DNA of 64,000 bases from Sphingomonadales bacterium Ga0077557. Lineage in GTDB: Bacteria > Pseudomonadota > Alphaproteobacteria > Sphingomonadales > Sphingomonadaceae. Location of the stretch: positions 1 through 64,000 of the forward strand of contig LNFI01000031.1 of assembly GCA_001464615.1 (NCBI GenBank), given 5' to 3'. Shown here piece by piece: positions 17,747 to 27,287 of the stretch; position 1 is the first letter of the stretch; each line of letters starts with the position of its first letter. A model generated the notes under the pieces. The model saw only the letters and a program-made list of their open reading frames with translations. It made no database searches and was not told the DNA's origin. The translations under genes were made by a program, and so were the position numbers.

Positions 17747-18283
17747 ATGCGTTTAGCAATTGTGGCATGTGCAGCAGGGGCGCTGGTCTGCATCGGCGGC
17801 TGCGCTTCTTATACCAAGGGCATGGGCAAGCAGGAACCATCGGGGCGGATTGCTGTTGCAGCATTGAAGCTGGCCGATGGCACTGATGTTGGCCGGGCAA
17901 CGGCCCGAGAGGCAACGGGTGGGCTGCGGATTACGATTGAGGCGATGGCGCTACCCGCTGGCACGCACGGCGCGCATATCCACGCTGTCGGGCGCTGTGA
18001 GGGCCCCGATTTCATGACCGCCGGCGGCCATTGGAATCCGGGTGGAACCCAGCATGGCGCGATGAACCCGGCTGGCCCGCATGAAGGCGATCTCCCCAAT
18101 CTTGTCATTGGTGCAGATCAGCGCGGCACGATCGGCGTCACCGTGCCCGGCGGCACGCTTGCTGGGCTGCTCGATGCAGATGGCGCGGCTATGGTGATCC
18201 ATGCATCGGCTGATGATCTGATGACCGATCCCTCGGGCAAAAGCGGCGCGCGAATCGCGTGCGGCGTCTTTGCGGCCAATTGA
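17747..18283 (+). CDS. sodC: Cu/Zn superoxide dismutase lipoprotein
   Basis: A strong AGGAGGA ribosome site before the ATG at 17747 sets the start (178 residues). The N-terminus is a lipoprotein signal with lipobox IGGC near residue 16. The SodC domain keeps the metal ligands: HGAHIHAVG (copper), the GGHWNPGGTQHG segment and GPHEGDLPNL (zinc), MVIHASADD (copper), and the cysteines GRCEG and IACGV for the disulfide. It should dismutate superoxide at the periplasmic face of a membrane. It is divergent from xseB. Confidence 0.93.
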   Translation: MRLAIVACAAGALVCIGGCASYTKGMGKQEPSGRIAVAALKLADGTDVGRATAREATGGLRITIEAMALPAGTHGAHIHAVGRCEGPDFMTAGGHWNPGGTQHGAMNPAGPHEGDLPNLVIGADQRGTIGVTVPGGTLAGLLDADGAAMVIHASADDLMTDPSGKSGARIACGVFAAN

Positions 18284-18305
18284 TTGCCGCGTTCGATCGC
18301 CGCGT

Positions 18306-18668
18306 TCAGGCGACCATGACCATATCCTCGATCGGGCGATCGGGTTCCACCTTGAACCCGTATCGCCCGACCAGCGCGAAAACGGCATGGTCGTCGAGCG
18401 GCTGATAAAATTGACACGCAGCATTATACTCGTCCGACCAGACCACTTCGGCCTTGCGCGCGGGTTGCCCGGCCAGGTTCAGCCAGATGACGGTGCCGCG
18501 CGGCAATTCTGAGAAGGTCGACAGGCGCGCGCCGTGTTTGGATAGATCGGCAACCCGGCAGATCGATCGCCAACTGCCTTCCGTCGTTATCCGCCCTGGC
18601 ATGTCGACGTCGTTGCGGGGGCTGCGACGATTGTCGGTCGATTTAATGACGAGTTCGGCGGAAAACAT
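18306..18668 (-). CDS. PilZ-domain protein, 120 aa
   Basis: This single-domain protein has the PilZ c-di-GMP-binding pattern: an RRSPR (RxxxR) motif near residue 14 and DLSKHGARL (D-x-S-x-x-G) near residue 42, followed by beta strands. It probably senses cyclic di-GMP. The downstream effector is unknown. It shares its strand with the MFS gene but has 73 bases between them. Confidence 0.82.
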   Translation of the reverse strand: MFSAELVIKSTDNRRSPRNDVDMPGRITTEGSWRSICRVADLSKHGARLSTFSELPRGTVIWLNLAGQPARKAEVVWSDEYNAACQFYQPLDDHAVFALVGRYGFKVEPDRPIEDMVMVA

Positions 18669-18741
18669 GAATCACGGCTCCAATCAAATTGGGAAGCCGC
18701 ATCATGTTGCGCGGCTGGTTAACGCCCGATCAGCAATTTCC

Positions 18742-20301
18742 TCAAATGGGTTCGCCAGCGTCCCGCGCACGTGCTTCTCTGTTCATTTCGGCGCGGGGCA
18801 CCAGACGATAGGCAAGGATTGCCGCCGTCACCGTGATCGGCACGGTGCACAGCAACGAGATTACGCCGATCGACAAGCTGCCTGACAGGGTGGAGATTCG
18901 CCCGGCAAGATAGGGCCCCATGGCCAACCCCAGCAGGGTGGTGCCGATCAGGAAGGTGCCCGTCGCCGTCCCGCGCATGCGCGGCAGCACCAGATCCTGG
19001 GTGGTCGCTGCGGCCGCCCCTAGCGCGCAGCTCGCCAGCGCCTGGGCGGGAAACAGCATGACATAGAACAAGGTCACGTTGGTGGTGGTGAAGGCGGTCA
19101 AAATGGCCATCCACGGCACGGCCGCACCAAAAATCACGACCAGCAATCGTCCGGCCGGGTTCCGGCGACGCAGCCGATCGGCAATGATCCCGCCGACGGT
19201 AACGCCCAGGAAACCAGACATCGCCCCCATGCCGCCAATGATGAAGCCCGCCGTGCCGGGGGTCTGACCCAGCACCCGGATGGCATAAGGCGGTGCCCAG
19301 AAGGTTACTGAATAGCTCAGGAAAGCGTTCAGGCCATAAGCGACCACCACACAGAGGAAGGCCGGGTTGGCGACGATCAGCGCAAAGGTCGGGGGATCGC
19401 GGCGGCGCAGTGCGCTTGCCCAGGAAAATACGGCATAGGCACCGATGCCCACCGCAATCCATTGCGGGGCGGGCTCGCCAATCATGATCAGCCCGGTAAC
19501 GATGCCAACCACGATCGCCAGCCCGATCACATTGTTGATCAACGCCCGCACGCCGCCTTGTGCTGCGCCAATCAGGGTCAGCGGCGGTACAATGGTCACC
19601 AGATCGGCAAAAAAAGCGCGGAATGGAGCAGGGTGCGGCACCGGCGGCGGCAACCCTTCGGATTGGCCGCGGATCGGTTCGCGCAGCGTGGCAATGACGA
19701 TCGCCAAAAAAAGGCCGGGCAGGCCGACAATCATGAACGCCGCCTGCCAGCCAACCAGCCCCAGCGGCCCGCCGTCCGGATAGGCGCGGTTCCAGCCAGC
19801 AACGATCAGCCCGCCAATGCCCAGCGAAATGCCACCGCCGACATAAAGCCCGGCGGAATAAATCGCCAGCGCGGTGGCGCGCAGCCGCCGGGGAAACCAA
19901 TCCGAAATCAACGAATAGGCCGATGGCGCTGCCGTCGCTTCACCAATACCAACGCCAACCCGCGCCCCTGCCAACATCCCGCCGCTGCGCGAAAACCCAG
20001 ACACCACCGTCATCGCTGACCATAATGTCAGACCAAAGGTCAGCAGCTTCACCCGGTGCCAATTGTCCGCCAGCCGCCCAAGCGGAATGCCGAACAGCGC
20101 ATAGAACACGCCAAAGGCGGTGCCGTATAGAAAGCCCAGATCCTCGTCGCGCAGGCCCAGATCGCGTTTAATGTCTTCGGCCAGAATCGAAATAATCTGG
20201 CGATCGACGAAGTTCAGCACATAAACGGCAAACAGGATGGCCAGGACATACCAGGCATAACGCGGGGCTTGGTGCTCGGTGCCCGGTTGCGCTTCTGCCA
20301 T
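18742..20301 (-). CDS. MFS transporter, spinster-like
   Basis: The 519-residue membrane protein belongs to the major facilitator superfamily. The first membrane span YVLAILFAVYVLNFVDRQII and the GIPLGRLADNWHRVKLL loop (motif A) match the spinster-like group common in sphingomonads. Twelve hydrophobic segments are apparent, with a central loop near residues 210-235. Substrate is unknown; this group is variously linked to lipids, sugars or aromatic compounds. No adjacent gene suggests one. Confidence 0.88.
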   Translation of the reverse strand: MAEAQPGTEHQAPRYAWYVLAILFAVYVLNFVDRQIISILAEDIKRDLGLRDEDLGFLYGTAFGVFYALFGIPLGRLADNWHRVKLLTFGLTLWSAMTVVSGFSRSGGMLAGARVGVGIGEATAAPSAYSLISDWFPRRLRATALAIYSAGLYVGGGISLGIGGLIVAGWNRAYPDGGPLGLVGWQAAFMIVGLPGLFLAIVIATLREPIRGQSEGLPPPVPHPAPFRAFFADLVTIVPPLTLIGAAQGGVRALINNVIGLAIVVGIVTGLIMIGEPAPQWIAVGIGAYAVFSWASALRRRDPPTFALIVANPAFLCVVVAYGLNAFLSYSVTFWAPPYAIRVLGQTPGTAGFIIGGMGAMSGFLGVTVGGIIADRLRRRNPAGRLLVVIFGAAVPWMAILTAFTTTNVTLFYVMLFPAQALASCALGAAAATTQDLVLPRMRGTATGTFLIGTTLLGLAMGPYLAGRISTLSGSLSIGVISLLCTVPITVTAAILAYRLVPRAEMNREARARDAGEPI

Positions 20302-20400
20302 GATAATCCCCCAAAAAATACACGTCGGGGCCGGGGCTAGCAGAGCGTGGCCGTCAAGCGGAAGCGTTATTCGTGCAATCGCCAGGTCGCGACCGCGCCG

Positions 20401-20964
20401 TCAGCCGATGATTGGCCAGCGATCGACCACATCATAGCGCGCGCCATCGCGCGTCAGCTGGCTTTCGAACAGGGTGATATGGGTAAAGGCAAAGGGTGCG
20501 CTGCTGAACGCGGCATGGGCGGCGATAAAGGCATCAATTTCCTGTTCCACGCCCAGGCTGCGGGGCAGCCGCGCCAATGTGATATGCGGCAGATAGGCGC
20601 GCCCCTCGGCGGGCAGCCCGATGGCGACCAGCGCATGATCGATCTTGTTGTGGACCCGTTGGAGCGTATCGCCGGGCGCGACACCGGCCCAGATTGCATC
20701 GGTGCGACCCCGACCGTCGAACCCGCGTTTCTCAAAACGACCAACGCCGCGCAGCGCCACAGTCAGCGGCGGGGTGCCGATACGAGCCATGGCTAGCGCG
20801 ACTTCCTCCGCCATTTGGCGGTCGACTTCGCCGATATAACGCAGGGTCAGATGGAGCTGATCGTCGCTCTGCCAGCGCGCACCAGCGATGCCGCCCATGA
20901 TCGACATCAAGGCGGCACGAATCTCGCGCGGCGGGCGCAGGCCGATGAAAAGACGGTGCATCAT
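20401..20964 (-). CDS. thpR: RNA 2',3'-cyclic phosphodiesterase
   Basis: The start at 20964 (MMHRLFIGLRPP) matches the family; the open frame extends 27 codons upstream. The two HxTx catalytic motifs of the 2H phosphoesterase fold are HLTL (LHLTLRYIGEV) and HITL (LPHITLARLPR). ThpR opens 2',3'-cyclic phosphates on RNA ends. At 187 residues it has normal length. It is divergent from the BI-1 family gene. Confidence 0.92.
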   Translation of the reverse strand: MMHRLFIGLRPPREIRAALMSIMGGIAGARWQSDDQLHLTLRYIGEVDRQMAEEVALAMARIGTPPLTVALRGVGRFEKRGFDGRGRTDAIWAGVAPGDTLQRVHNKIDHALVAIGLPAEGRAYLPHITLARLPRSLGVEQEIDAFIAAHAAFSSAPFAFTHITLFESQLTRDGARYDVVDRWPIIG

Positions 20965-21079
20965 GACGCGGTGTGCCGACCAGCAACAAATCAGACAACG
21001 GGTTTTGCTTGAAAAAAGAAGGGGCAGGGCCGATATTCGCCTCATCCGGCTTTTTGCCGGGCAAAGGAGTTTAATTGAA

Positions 21080-21817
<738 letters not shown>

Positions 21818-21841
21818 GACGGGCTTTATCCCAAAATGATC

Positions 21842-21871
21842 GGCCCGGCGGGGAAACTCGCCGGGCCTTTT
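21842..21871 (+). terminator. Rho-independent terminator after BI-1 gene
   Basis: GGCCCGGCG pairs with CGCCGGGCC (9 bp) around an 8-base loop and is followed by TTTT at 21868-21871, 24 bases after the BI-1 stop codon. Confidence 0.85.
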
Positions 21872-21914
21872 GTTTGCTTGCTACCCAGCTGCCTCCAGCC
21901 ACCCGGGAATATGA

Positions 21915-22691
21915 ATGCGCCTGTCCGTTGAAGCCGTGCTGGACTATTGGATCGAGGACGCCGCCGATGTGCTGTTGCAGATCGAAGTCGCCGCGATGCC
22001 CGATCAGACGCTGGAGGCCCAGGACCTGAAGGTCTGGACCGATACGCCTTTGGTCGCGGTGGTTGGCCAGGATGGCATTGGCCAGCGCTGCCTGGCGCGG
22101 GGCACCGGCAGTTTTCGCGTCGAATATCATGCAACCGTCGCGATCGATCGGCCAATGGTCGATATCGGCGCGCTTGCCGCTGCAACGCCGCGCGGCTTGC
22201 CCGGTGCGATCATCTGTTATCTGCTCCCCAGCCGCTATTGCGAATCGGATCGCTTCGAAGGCTTTGTCCAGGCGGAATTTGCCGGGCTTGAAGGCGGCAA
22301 GCTTGCGCTGGCGATGCGCGATTGGGTCAACCATCATCTCCGCTATGAATCGGGCACCAGCAGCGGCGTAACGACGGCGATGATGACCTTTGCCGATCGC
22401 CGTGGTGTCTGCCGCGATTATGCCCATCTGCTCTGCGCGCTGGCCCGCGCCAGTGGCATCCCGGCGCGCTGCGTGTCGGCCTATGCGCCAGGCGTCGAAC
22501 CGCAGGATTTCCACGCAGTGTGCGAAGTGTGGCTGGCAGACGGCTGGCATCTGCTTGATCCAACCGGCATGGCTGATGTGCGCGATATCGCCCGGGTCGC
22601 GGTTGGCCGCGATGCCACCGATATCGCGTTCATGACCGTGTTCGGTCGCACCCAGATCAACCAGCAACATGTCCTAGTCCGCGCGCTTTAG
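21915..22691 (+). CDS. Transglutaminase-like cysteine protease family protein
   Basis: The 258-residue protein has an N-terminal beta domain (Transglut_N-like, about 1-130) and a transglutaminase-like core. The catalytic triad is visible: Cys in RRGVCRDYAHLLCALARA, His in DFHAVCEVWL, Asp in GWHLLDPTG. Bacterial members are usually proteases or peptidases rather than cross-linking enzymes. No signal peptide is seen. It ends close to a promoter-like region for the next gene. Confidence 0.88.
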   Translation: MRLSVEAVLDYWIEDAADVLLQIEVAAMPDQTLEAQDLKVWTDTPLVAVVGQDGIGQRCLARGTGSFRVEYHATVAIDRPMVDIGALAAATPRGLPGAIICYLLPSRYCESDRFEGFVQAEFAGLEGGKLALAMRDWVNHHLRYESGTSSGVTTAMMTFADRRGVCRDYAHLLCALARASGIPARCVSAYAPGVEPQDFHAVCEVWLADGWHLLDPTGMADVRDIARVAVGRDATDIAFMTVFGRTQINQQHVLVRAL

Positions 22692-22721
22692 GGCTGCCGG
22701 GCGCGCTCGCCAGCCAGTGCA

Positions 22722-22762
22722 GCAATAAAACATCATTTTGTTGCATTGCGTCATTTTATTGC
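22722..22762. promoter_or_regulatory. AT-rich inverted repeat in promoter region of a hypothetical gene
   Basis: GCAATAAAA (22722-22730) is mirrored by TTTTATTGC (22754-22762), and TTGTTGCATTGCG lies between them. TGC/GCA-rich sites near phasin promoters are bound by PhaR regulators in other alphaproteobacteria, and this window encodes PhaR. The link is an inference from similarity only. Confidence 0.35.
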
Positions 22763-22866
22763 AGATGATTGCGCTTCGGTGACATTACGGTGTTGTCGTT
22801 AAGGAATCTGTTAACCATGTTGGCGCATGTTGGGATTGGGTGAATCGAGCGAGGCAGGATGAAACG

Positions 22867-23418
22867 ATGAGTGCACGGATGAAGCCAGCCGCCGGTGCCA
22901 TGGCATTGGCCGAAATGAAGGAGTTTGCCGGGTTCAGCGCGGCGACCCAACGCTATGTCCGGCGCTCGCTTGATGTCGGGCTTGATCGTGACGATGCGCT
23001 TGAACGCTGGTCGCGTGACGTGGTGGAGGCAGCCAGCATCCGGGCGCAGTCGCGGCTCTATGATCGCCTGCCTGATATCCGTGCGATGATCCCGGATGAT
23101 AGCGGGCTCGAATCGGTCGAACAATTTCTGGGGCCGCTCGTCGTCGTCAGTGCCTTTGATTTGGGGCAGGGCCGGTTGACCAGCTTTGCCTGTTACCGCT
23201 TTTTGTATGAACGCTTGGTCGGTGCGCAGATCCGCCCCTGGCTGCCGGGCGCTTTTTGTGCCGCCGCCGCGCTGCCGCATCTCCATCCCGAACTGCGCCG
23301 CCAGTTGCTGCAATCGATCAGCGAAGCCGCCGCAACCGCCTCGGGCTGGTCGAATCGCCAGCCGTCCTTCTTCCCGCATTGGGTCGAAAAGGTGGATAGC
23401 GCCGCGCTGCCAAACTGA
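22867..23418 (+). CDS. Hypothetical protein, 183 aa
   Basis: The ATG at 22867 follows a GAGGCAGGA ribosome site; a GTG at 22840 in frame would add nine residues. No family was recognised. The protein is soluble, mostly helical, with several Leu/Arg-rich helices (RYVRRSLDVGLDRDDALERW) and no signal peptide. It is monocistronic and preceded by an AT-rich inverted repeat. Codon use is normal for the region. Confidence 0.75.
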   Translation: MSARMKPAAGAMALAEMKEFAGFSAATQRYVRRSLDVGLDRDDALERWSRDVVEAASIRAQSRLYDRLPDIRAMIPDDSGLESVEQFLGPLVVVSAFDLGQGRLTSFACYRFLYERLVGAQIRPWLPGAFCAAAALPHLHPELRRQLLQSISEAAATASGWSNRQPSFFPHWVEKVDSAALPN

Positions 23419-23439
23419 CCGGGTCGGGCAGGGGGCGGG

Positions 23440-24234
23440 TCAGCCGCGCATGGCGCTGTCCATCGCCTCGGCGGTGATCGGATAGCCAAGATCGTCGGGG
23501 ATGCACAGATAGGTGCCGTCGCCGCGCTCCTCCGTCCACGGCGTCACGGTACGCAGCGGCATCGCCCGGGCATGATCACGGGCCTCGGCAAAGCTGCCAA
23601 ACTGGGCAAGCCGCTCCAGATTGCGCCGGGTCGGAAAGATAATCGTCGCGCGCCCGGCATCGGCCTCATCGATCACATTTTGCGCACTCATCCAGAAAAC
23701 ACGGGTGTTCTCGGTCGCATCAACGATCGGTTCGGGCGCATTAGCGGGCAGCGCCGCCAGAAAGAACACCGTATCGAAAATCCGCATATGCGCATGCGCC
23801 GGCAACCACCGCGCAAAAGGCACTAAAGCTGCCAGATCGAGCGTGAGCGCGTGGTTGTGCAGCAACGCACCAAAGGGCTTGCCCGCGTGCAGCCCGGCGC
23901 GGATCGCGGCAAGCTGGGCGATAGTTGGGTGCGGCGAAAGGCCAACGGCGATCCCGGCCTCCTCGATCGTTTCGCGAATCGCCGCGATCCGCGCGGCGCC
24001 ATGTGCGTCATCACCGGCATAGATTGCCGCGAGGGCATAGTCTTCGGGATCAACCCGCCCGCCGGGAAAAACCAGCGCCCCGCCGGCAAACACCATCGCC
24101 CGCGCCCGTTCGACGATCAGCAATTCGGGAGGCTCGGATTCGCTCTCCCTGAACAGGACCAACGTGGCCGCCGGGATGGCGTTGGGATTGGCTGAGGGGG
24201 CGTCGGACGGGGATGCGGCGGGTTCATTGAGCAT
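23440..24234 (-). CDS. NUDIX-family hydrolase
   Basis: The 264-residue protein has a Nudix fold with the catalytic box as ARIAAIRETIEEAGI near residue 80, preceded by FPGGRVDPEDYALAA. The extended form with about 130 residues after the box resembles the NUDT19/RP2-like group, which cleave CoA or related nucleotide derivatives. The first Glu of the standard box is not obvious, but the REtiEEaG core is intact. The substrate is not determined. Confidence 0.85.
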   Translation of the reverse strand: MLNEPAASPSDAPSANPNAIPAATLVLFRESESEPPELLIVERARAMVFAGGALVFPGGRVDPEDYALAAIYAGDDAHGAARIAAIRETIEEAGIAVGLSPHPTIAQLAAIRAGLHAGKPFGALLHNHALTLDLAALVPFARWLPAHAHMRIFDTVFFLAALPANAPEPIVDATENTRVFWMSAQNVIDEADAGRATIIFPTRRNLERLAQFGSFAEARDHARAMPLRTVTPWTEERGDGTYLCIPDDLGYPITAEAMDSAMRG

Positions 24235-24372
24235 GGCAGCATCCTAGTGCAGTAGCGCCGCATGTCCTATGCCCTTTGCGGGATGACCACGCGCCTATTG
24301 CTGCCCGATCACATGCACACAGAACGGCCGCACAAAATCGCTTAAATCATTGCGTAAATATTAAAAATGGGC

Positions 24373-24448
24373 TGGTGGAGCCGAGGGGAATCGAACCCCT
24401 GACCTCTGCAGTGCGATTGCAGCGCTCTCCCATCTGAGCTACGGCCCC
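24373..24448 (-). tRNA. tRNA-Ala (anticodon CGC)
   Basis: Read on the minus strand, the 76-base gene begins GGGGCCGTAGCTCAGATGGG and ends in an encoded CCA. The acceptor stem pairs GGGGCCG with CGGCTCC through one G-U. The anticodon stem CTGCA/TGCAG encloses loop ATCGCAC, giving anticodon CGC, which reads the alanine codon GCG. The T arm holds GGTTCGATTCC. Confidence 0.96.
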
Positions 24449-24605
24449 GTCCGGTCTGGCCAAACGGCCAGCAGGCGCTCGCCATAACGATACCGTCAGG
24501 GCGATGCAACATGATCGGGGCGGCTTGGTGGGTGCCAAGACCGGTTGCTTTTTGCGATGTAATGCGCATACCCGGCCTTCGAAAAACAACCGACAGGAGA
24601 GCAAT

Positions 24606-25595
24606 ATGGCCCATGCATGGACGCTGAAATCACGCCCCCAGGGCATGCCGACGCACGATAACTTCGCGATGGCCAATATCGCGACCCCGGCTGTCGAGGC
24701 GGGGATGGTCCGCATCGCCAATCGCTGGCTGTCGGTTGATCCCTATATGCGTGGCCGGATGAACGATGTGAAAAGCTACACCCCGCCATTCGTGCTGGGG
24801 GAGCCGATGCAGGGCGGCGCGGTTGGCGAAGTCGTTGAGAGTAAGGCTGATGGCCTGGCCGTGGGCGATATGGTGCTGCACATGGCCGGCTGGCGCGACG
24901 AGGCTGTCCTGCCCGCCGCACAGGTGCAAAAACTGCCCGATCTCGGCGTTGATCCGCAGGCGTTTCTCGGCCAGCTCGGCATGCCGGGGATGACCGCCTA
25001 TTTCGGCTTGCTCGAAGTTGCGAGCGCCAAGGCGGGCGATACCGTGTTCGTTTCTGCCGCCGCCGGTGCAGTCGGCTCAACGGTGGTTCAGATCGCCAAG
25101 GCCAAGGGCATGACTGTTATCGGCACTGCTGGTGGCGCTGACAAATGCGCGCTGGTCTCCTCGCTCGGCGCTGATCATGTCATCGACTATAAGACCGACG
25201 GCAGCCTGGTGAAGAAGCTGATGGCTGCCGCCCCCAAGGGCATTGACGTTTATTTCGACAATGTCGGCGGCGAGCATCTCGATGCCGCGCTGGCAGTGGC
25301 GAATGAGCGCGCCCGCTTTGCGATTTGCGGGATGATCGATGTCTATAACAGCGGCGCTGCGACTGAATTGCGCTATGCCGCGCGGATCATCGGCGCACGC
25401 ATCCGCATTCAGGGTTTCATCGTCAGCGATTATATGGCGCGGGCGAGTGAGTTCTATGCTGACATGGCCGGCATGCTTCAGACCGGCAAGCTGACCCGGC
25501 AGGAAACCATCCATGAAGGGCTGGCCAGCACCCCCGATGCGTTTCTTGGCCTGTTCACCGGTGGCAACACCGGCAAGATGCTCGTCAAGCTTTGA
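24606..25595 (+). CDS. NADP-dependent oxidoreductase, CurA/leukotriene-B4 dehydrogenase type
   Basis: The start at 24606 (MAHAWTLKSRPQGMP) is preceded by a CAGGAGAG ribosome site. The 329-residue protein is a zinc-free medium-chain reductase. It shows VDPYMRGRM near the N-terminus, the nucleotide-binding VFVSAAAGAVGSTVVQIAK, and DVYFDNVGGEHLDAAL. Members reduce the double bond of enones using NADPH. The gene is single, with a terminal converging GNAT gene. Confidence 0.93.
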   Translation: MAHAWTLKSRPQGMPTHDNFAMANIATPAVEAGMVRIANRWLSVDPYMRGRMNDVKSYTPPFVLGEPMQGGAVGEVVESKADGLAVGDMVLHMAGWRDEAVLPAAQVQKLPDLGVDPQAFLGQLGMPGMTAYFGLLEVASAKAGDTVFVSAAAGAVGSTVVQIAKAKGMTVIGTAGGADKCALVSSLGADHVIDYKTDGSLVKKLMAAAPKGIDVYFDNVGGEHLDAALAVANERARFAICGMIDVYNSGAATELRYAARIIGARIRIQGFIVSDYMARASEFYADMAGMLQTGKLTRQETIHEGLASTPDAFLGLFTGGNTGKMLVKL

Positions 25596-26237
25596 TCACG
25601 CCCTGATCTGCGCGGTCGTCCACGGCGCGCGCGCGATCCAGCCCAGTTGCTGGTAAAGCGCGCGGCCGGCGACGGTGGCGTTGAGCAGACCCTGATCGAC
25701 GCCCCGCGCGCGGGCTTCACGCCCCAGCGCCATCATCACGGCCGTGCCCAAGCCGCGCCGTTGATAAGGCGCGGCGACGGCGATCGAATCATGCTGCGCC
25801 CAGCCATTGATTAGCGTCATCCGCCCGCGTCCGGCTTCGCTGCCGTTTGAATCGTGGATGCGGACGGCAAAAACCGGCCCTTGCCAGGCGCTGTCGAGCG
25901 TCAGGCCAGCCGACAGGACGGGCTCTGTGACAGGCAGACAGTCGGTGGTCATCGTCGTGCCGGTTTGCTCGACATGCCAGCCGGGCGCCAGCAATGCCGC
26001 CATTGTTCCGGGATCGATTGCTGCCTTGAGCAGAATCAATGGCTGATCAATGATTGCGGCCCGCTCCGCCAGGTCACCTGGCGGTTCGGGGAAAATGTAG
26101 CGCCGCTGTTCGCCCGGCTGCCCGGTCTCAATTTTCAGCGCGGTGCCGATGCGCTCGGGCTGCGGCAGGCCACGCAGTTGCGCCCAGCCCTGCGCAAAAG
26201 TTTCGATCAAGGCAGGGGCAACAAGGGAGTCGCTCAA
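25596..26237 (-). CDS. GNAT-family N-acetyltransferase
   Basis: The 213-residue protein ends in a GNAT domain with the acetyl-CoA-binding motif A PYQRRGLGTAVMMALG near residue 170. A weaker N-terminal half (about 1-110) may be a second, degenerate GNAT-like domain. The acceptor is unknown. Its start overlaps the ypfJ stop by four bases on the same strand, so the two are one transcription unit. Confidence 0.87.
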   Translation of the reverse strand: MSDSLVAPALIETFAQGWAQLRGLPQPERIGTALKIETGQPGEQRRYIFPEPPGDLAERAAIIDQPLILLKAAIDPGTMAALLAPGWHVEQTGTTMTTDCLPVTEPVLSAGLTLDSAWQGPVFAVRIHDSNGSEAGRGRMTLINGWAQHDSIAVAAPYQRRGLGTAVMMALGREARARGVDQGLLNATVAGRALYQQLGWIARAPWTTAQIRA

Positions 26238-27163
26238 ATCGCCCCGCTCAACGTATCACACTGCCCAGGATCGCCGCTGTCGAGCCCACGCTTCAGCCAT
26301 TTCATTCGATCGGCCGAACTACCATGGGTGAAACTTTCCTGAACCACCCGGCCTTGTGCCTCGCGTTGCAGCGTATCGTCGCCGATAGCTTGCGCCGCCG
26401 TTAGCCCTTCCTCGATATCGCCAGGCTCAAGCCGATCGCGATTGGCCGCGCCCCACACGCCCGCATAGCAATCCGCCTGGAGTTCCAGCCGCACGGAAAG
26501 GGCGTTCCCCTCCGTCGGGCTGGCGCGGGATTGGGCGCGCTGCACTTGATCGGACGTGCCGAGCAAATTCTGGATATGATGGCCAAATTCATGCGCGATC
26601 ACATAATCCTGTGCGAAATCGCCCTTCGCGCCAAATCGCGTGGAGAGCTCGTCAAAAAAGCTGGCGTCAAGATAGACGCGCGAATCGCTCGGGCAGTAAA
26701 ACGGCCCCATCGCCGCTTGCGCTGCACCGCAGCCCGATTGGCCATTGCCCGTGAAAAACCGCAAGCCCGGCGCACGATAGGGGCGGCCTGCCTGCTGGAA
26801 CAACGCCACCCAGGTCTTGTTGGCTGAGCTAAATGCATTGCACGCGTTCAATCGATCAGGATTCGCCCGGCAAGCGACTGATGCGGCGCTGTCCGTGCTA
26901 CTGGTGGCTGTACCGCTACTGCCCGGGGTTTGCCCAATCTGGCTGACTGGGGCGTTGCCGCCACCTGACAGCAGCGGCAGCCCACCGCCCATGAAGAACA
27001 CCACCGCCAGCAGCACCGCGACTCCGCCGCAGCCAAAACGGCTGAAGACAAAGGGTAGCAGCCCCAGCAGCATCCCGCCGCCACCGCCGCCACCGCCAAA
27101 ACCGCCGCTGCGATTGCCCTGGTCCTCGACATCAATATTGGGATCGAAATCGTCGAGCCGCAT
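26234..27163 (-). CDS. ypfJ: YpfJ-type neutral zinc metallopeptidase
   Basis: The 309-residue protein has an acidic N-terminus and a Gly-rich stretch before one membrane span (FGCGGVAVLLAVVFFMGGGLP, about 40-62). The peptidase domain has the zinc motif HEFGHHIQ near residue 190, LQADCYAGVWG with the Glu/Asp third ligand region, and FTHGSSADRMKW at the end. Length fits the YpfJ family. Its substrates are not established. The gene is divergent from the patatin gene across 124 bases. Confidence 0.93.
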   Translation of the reverse strand: MRLDDFDPNIDVEDQGNRSGGFGGGGGGGGMLLGLLPFVFSRFGCGGVAVLLAVVFFMGGGLPLLSGGGNAPVSQIGQTPGSSGTATSSTDSAASVACRANPDRLNACNAFSSANKTWVALFQQAGRPYRAPGLRFFTGNGQSGCGAAQAAMGPFYCPSDSRVYLDASFFDELSTRFGAKGDFAQDYVIAHEFGHHIQNLLGTSDQVQRAQSRASPTEGNALSVRLELQADCYAGVWGAANRDRLEPGDIEEGLTAAQAIGDDTLQREAQGRVVQESFTHGSSADRMKWLKRGLDSGDPGQCDTLSGAI

Positions 27164-27287
27164 TGGCGGTGCCCTATCCTATGAATGCAGTGCGCATAAT
27201 GCCTGCAGAATGCGGAAAGCCGCTAGTCGTTGCAAGCGACAGCTATATTTCACCAAAGTGTCGTTGATTGCTGGCACGAAGGCGCTC

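Noticed and set aside
26817..27287. 157-codon N-terminal extension of the patatin frame
   Set aside because: It is antisense to ypfJ and Pro/Ser-rich; the patatin domain begins soon after the ATG at 27288.
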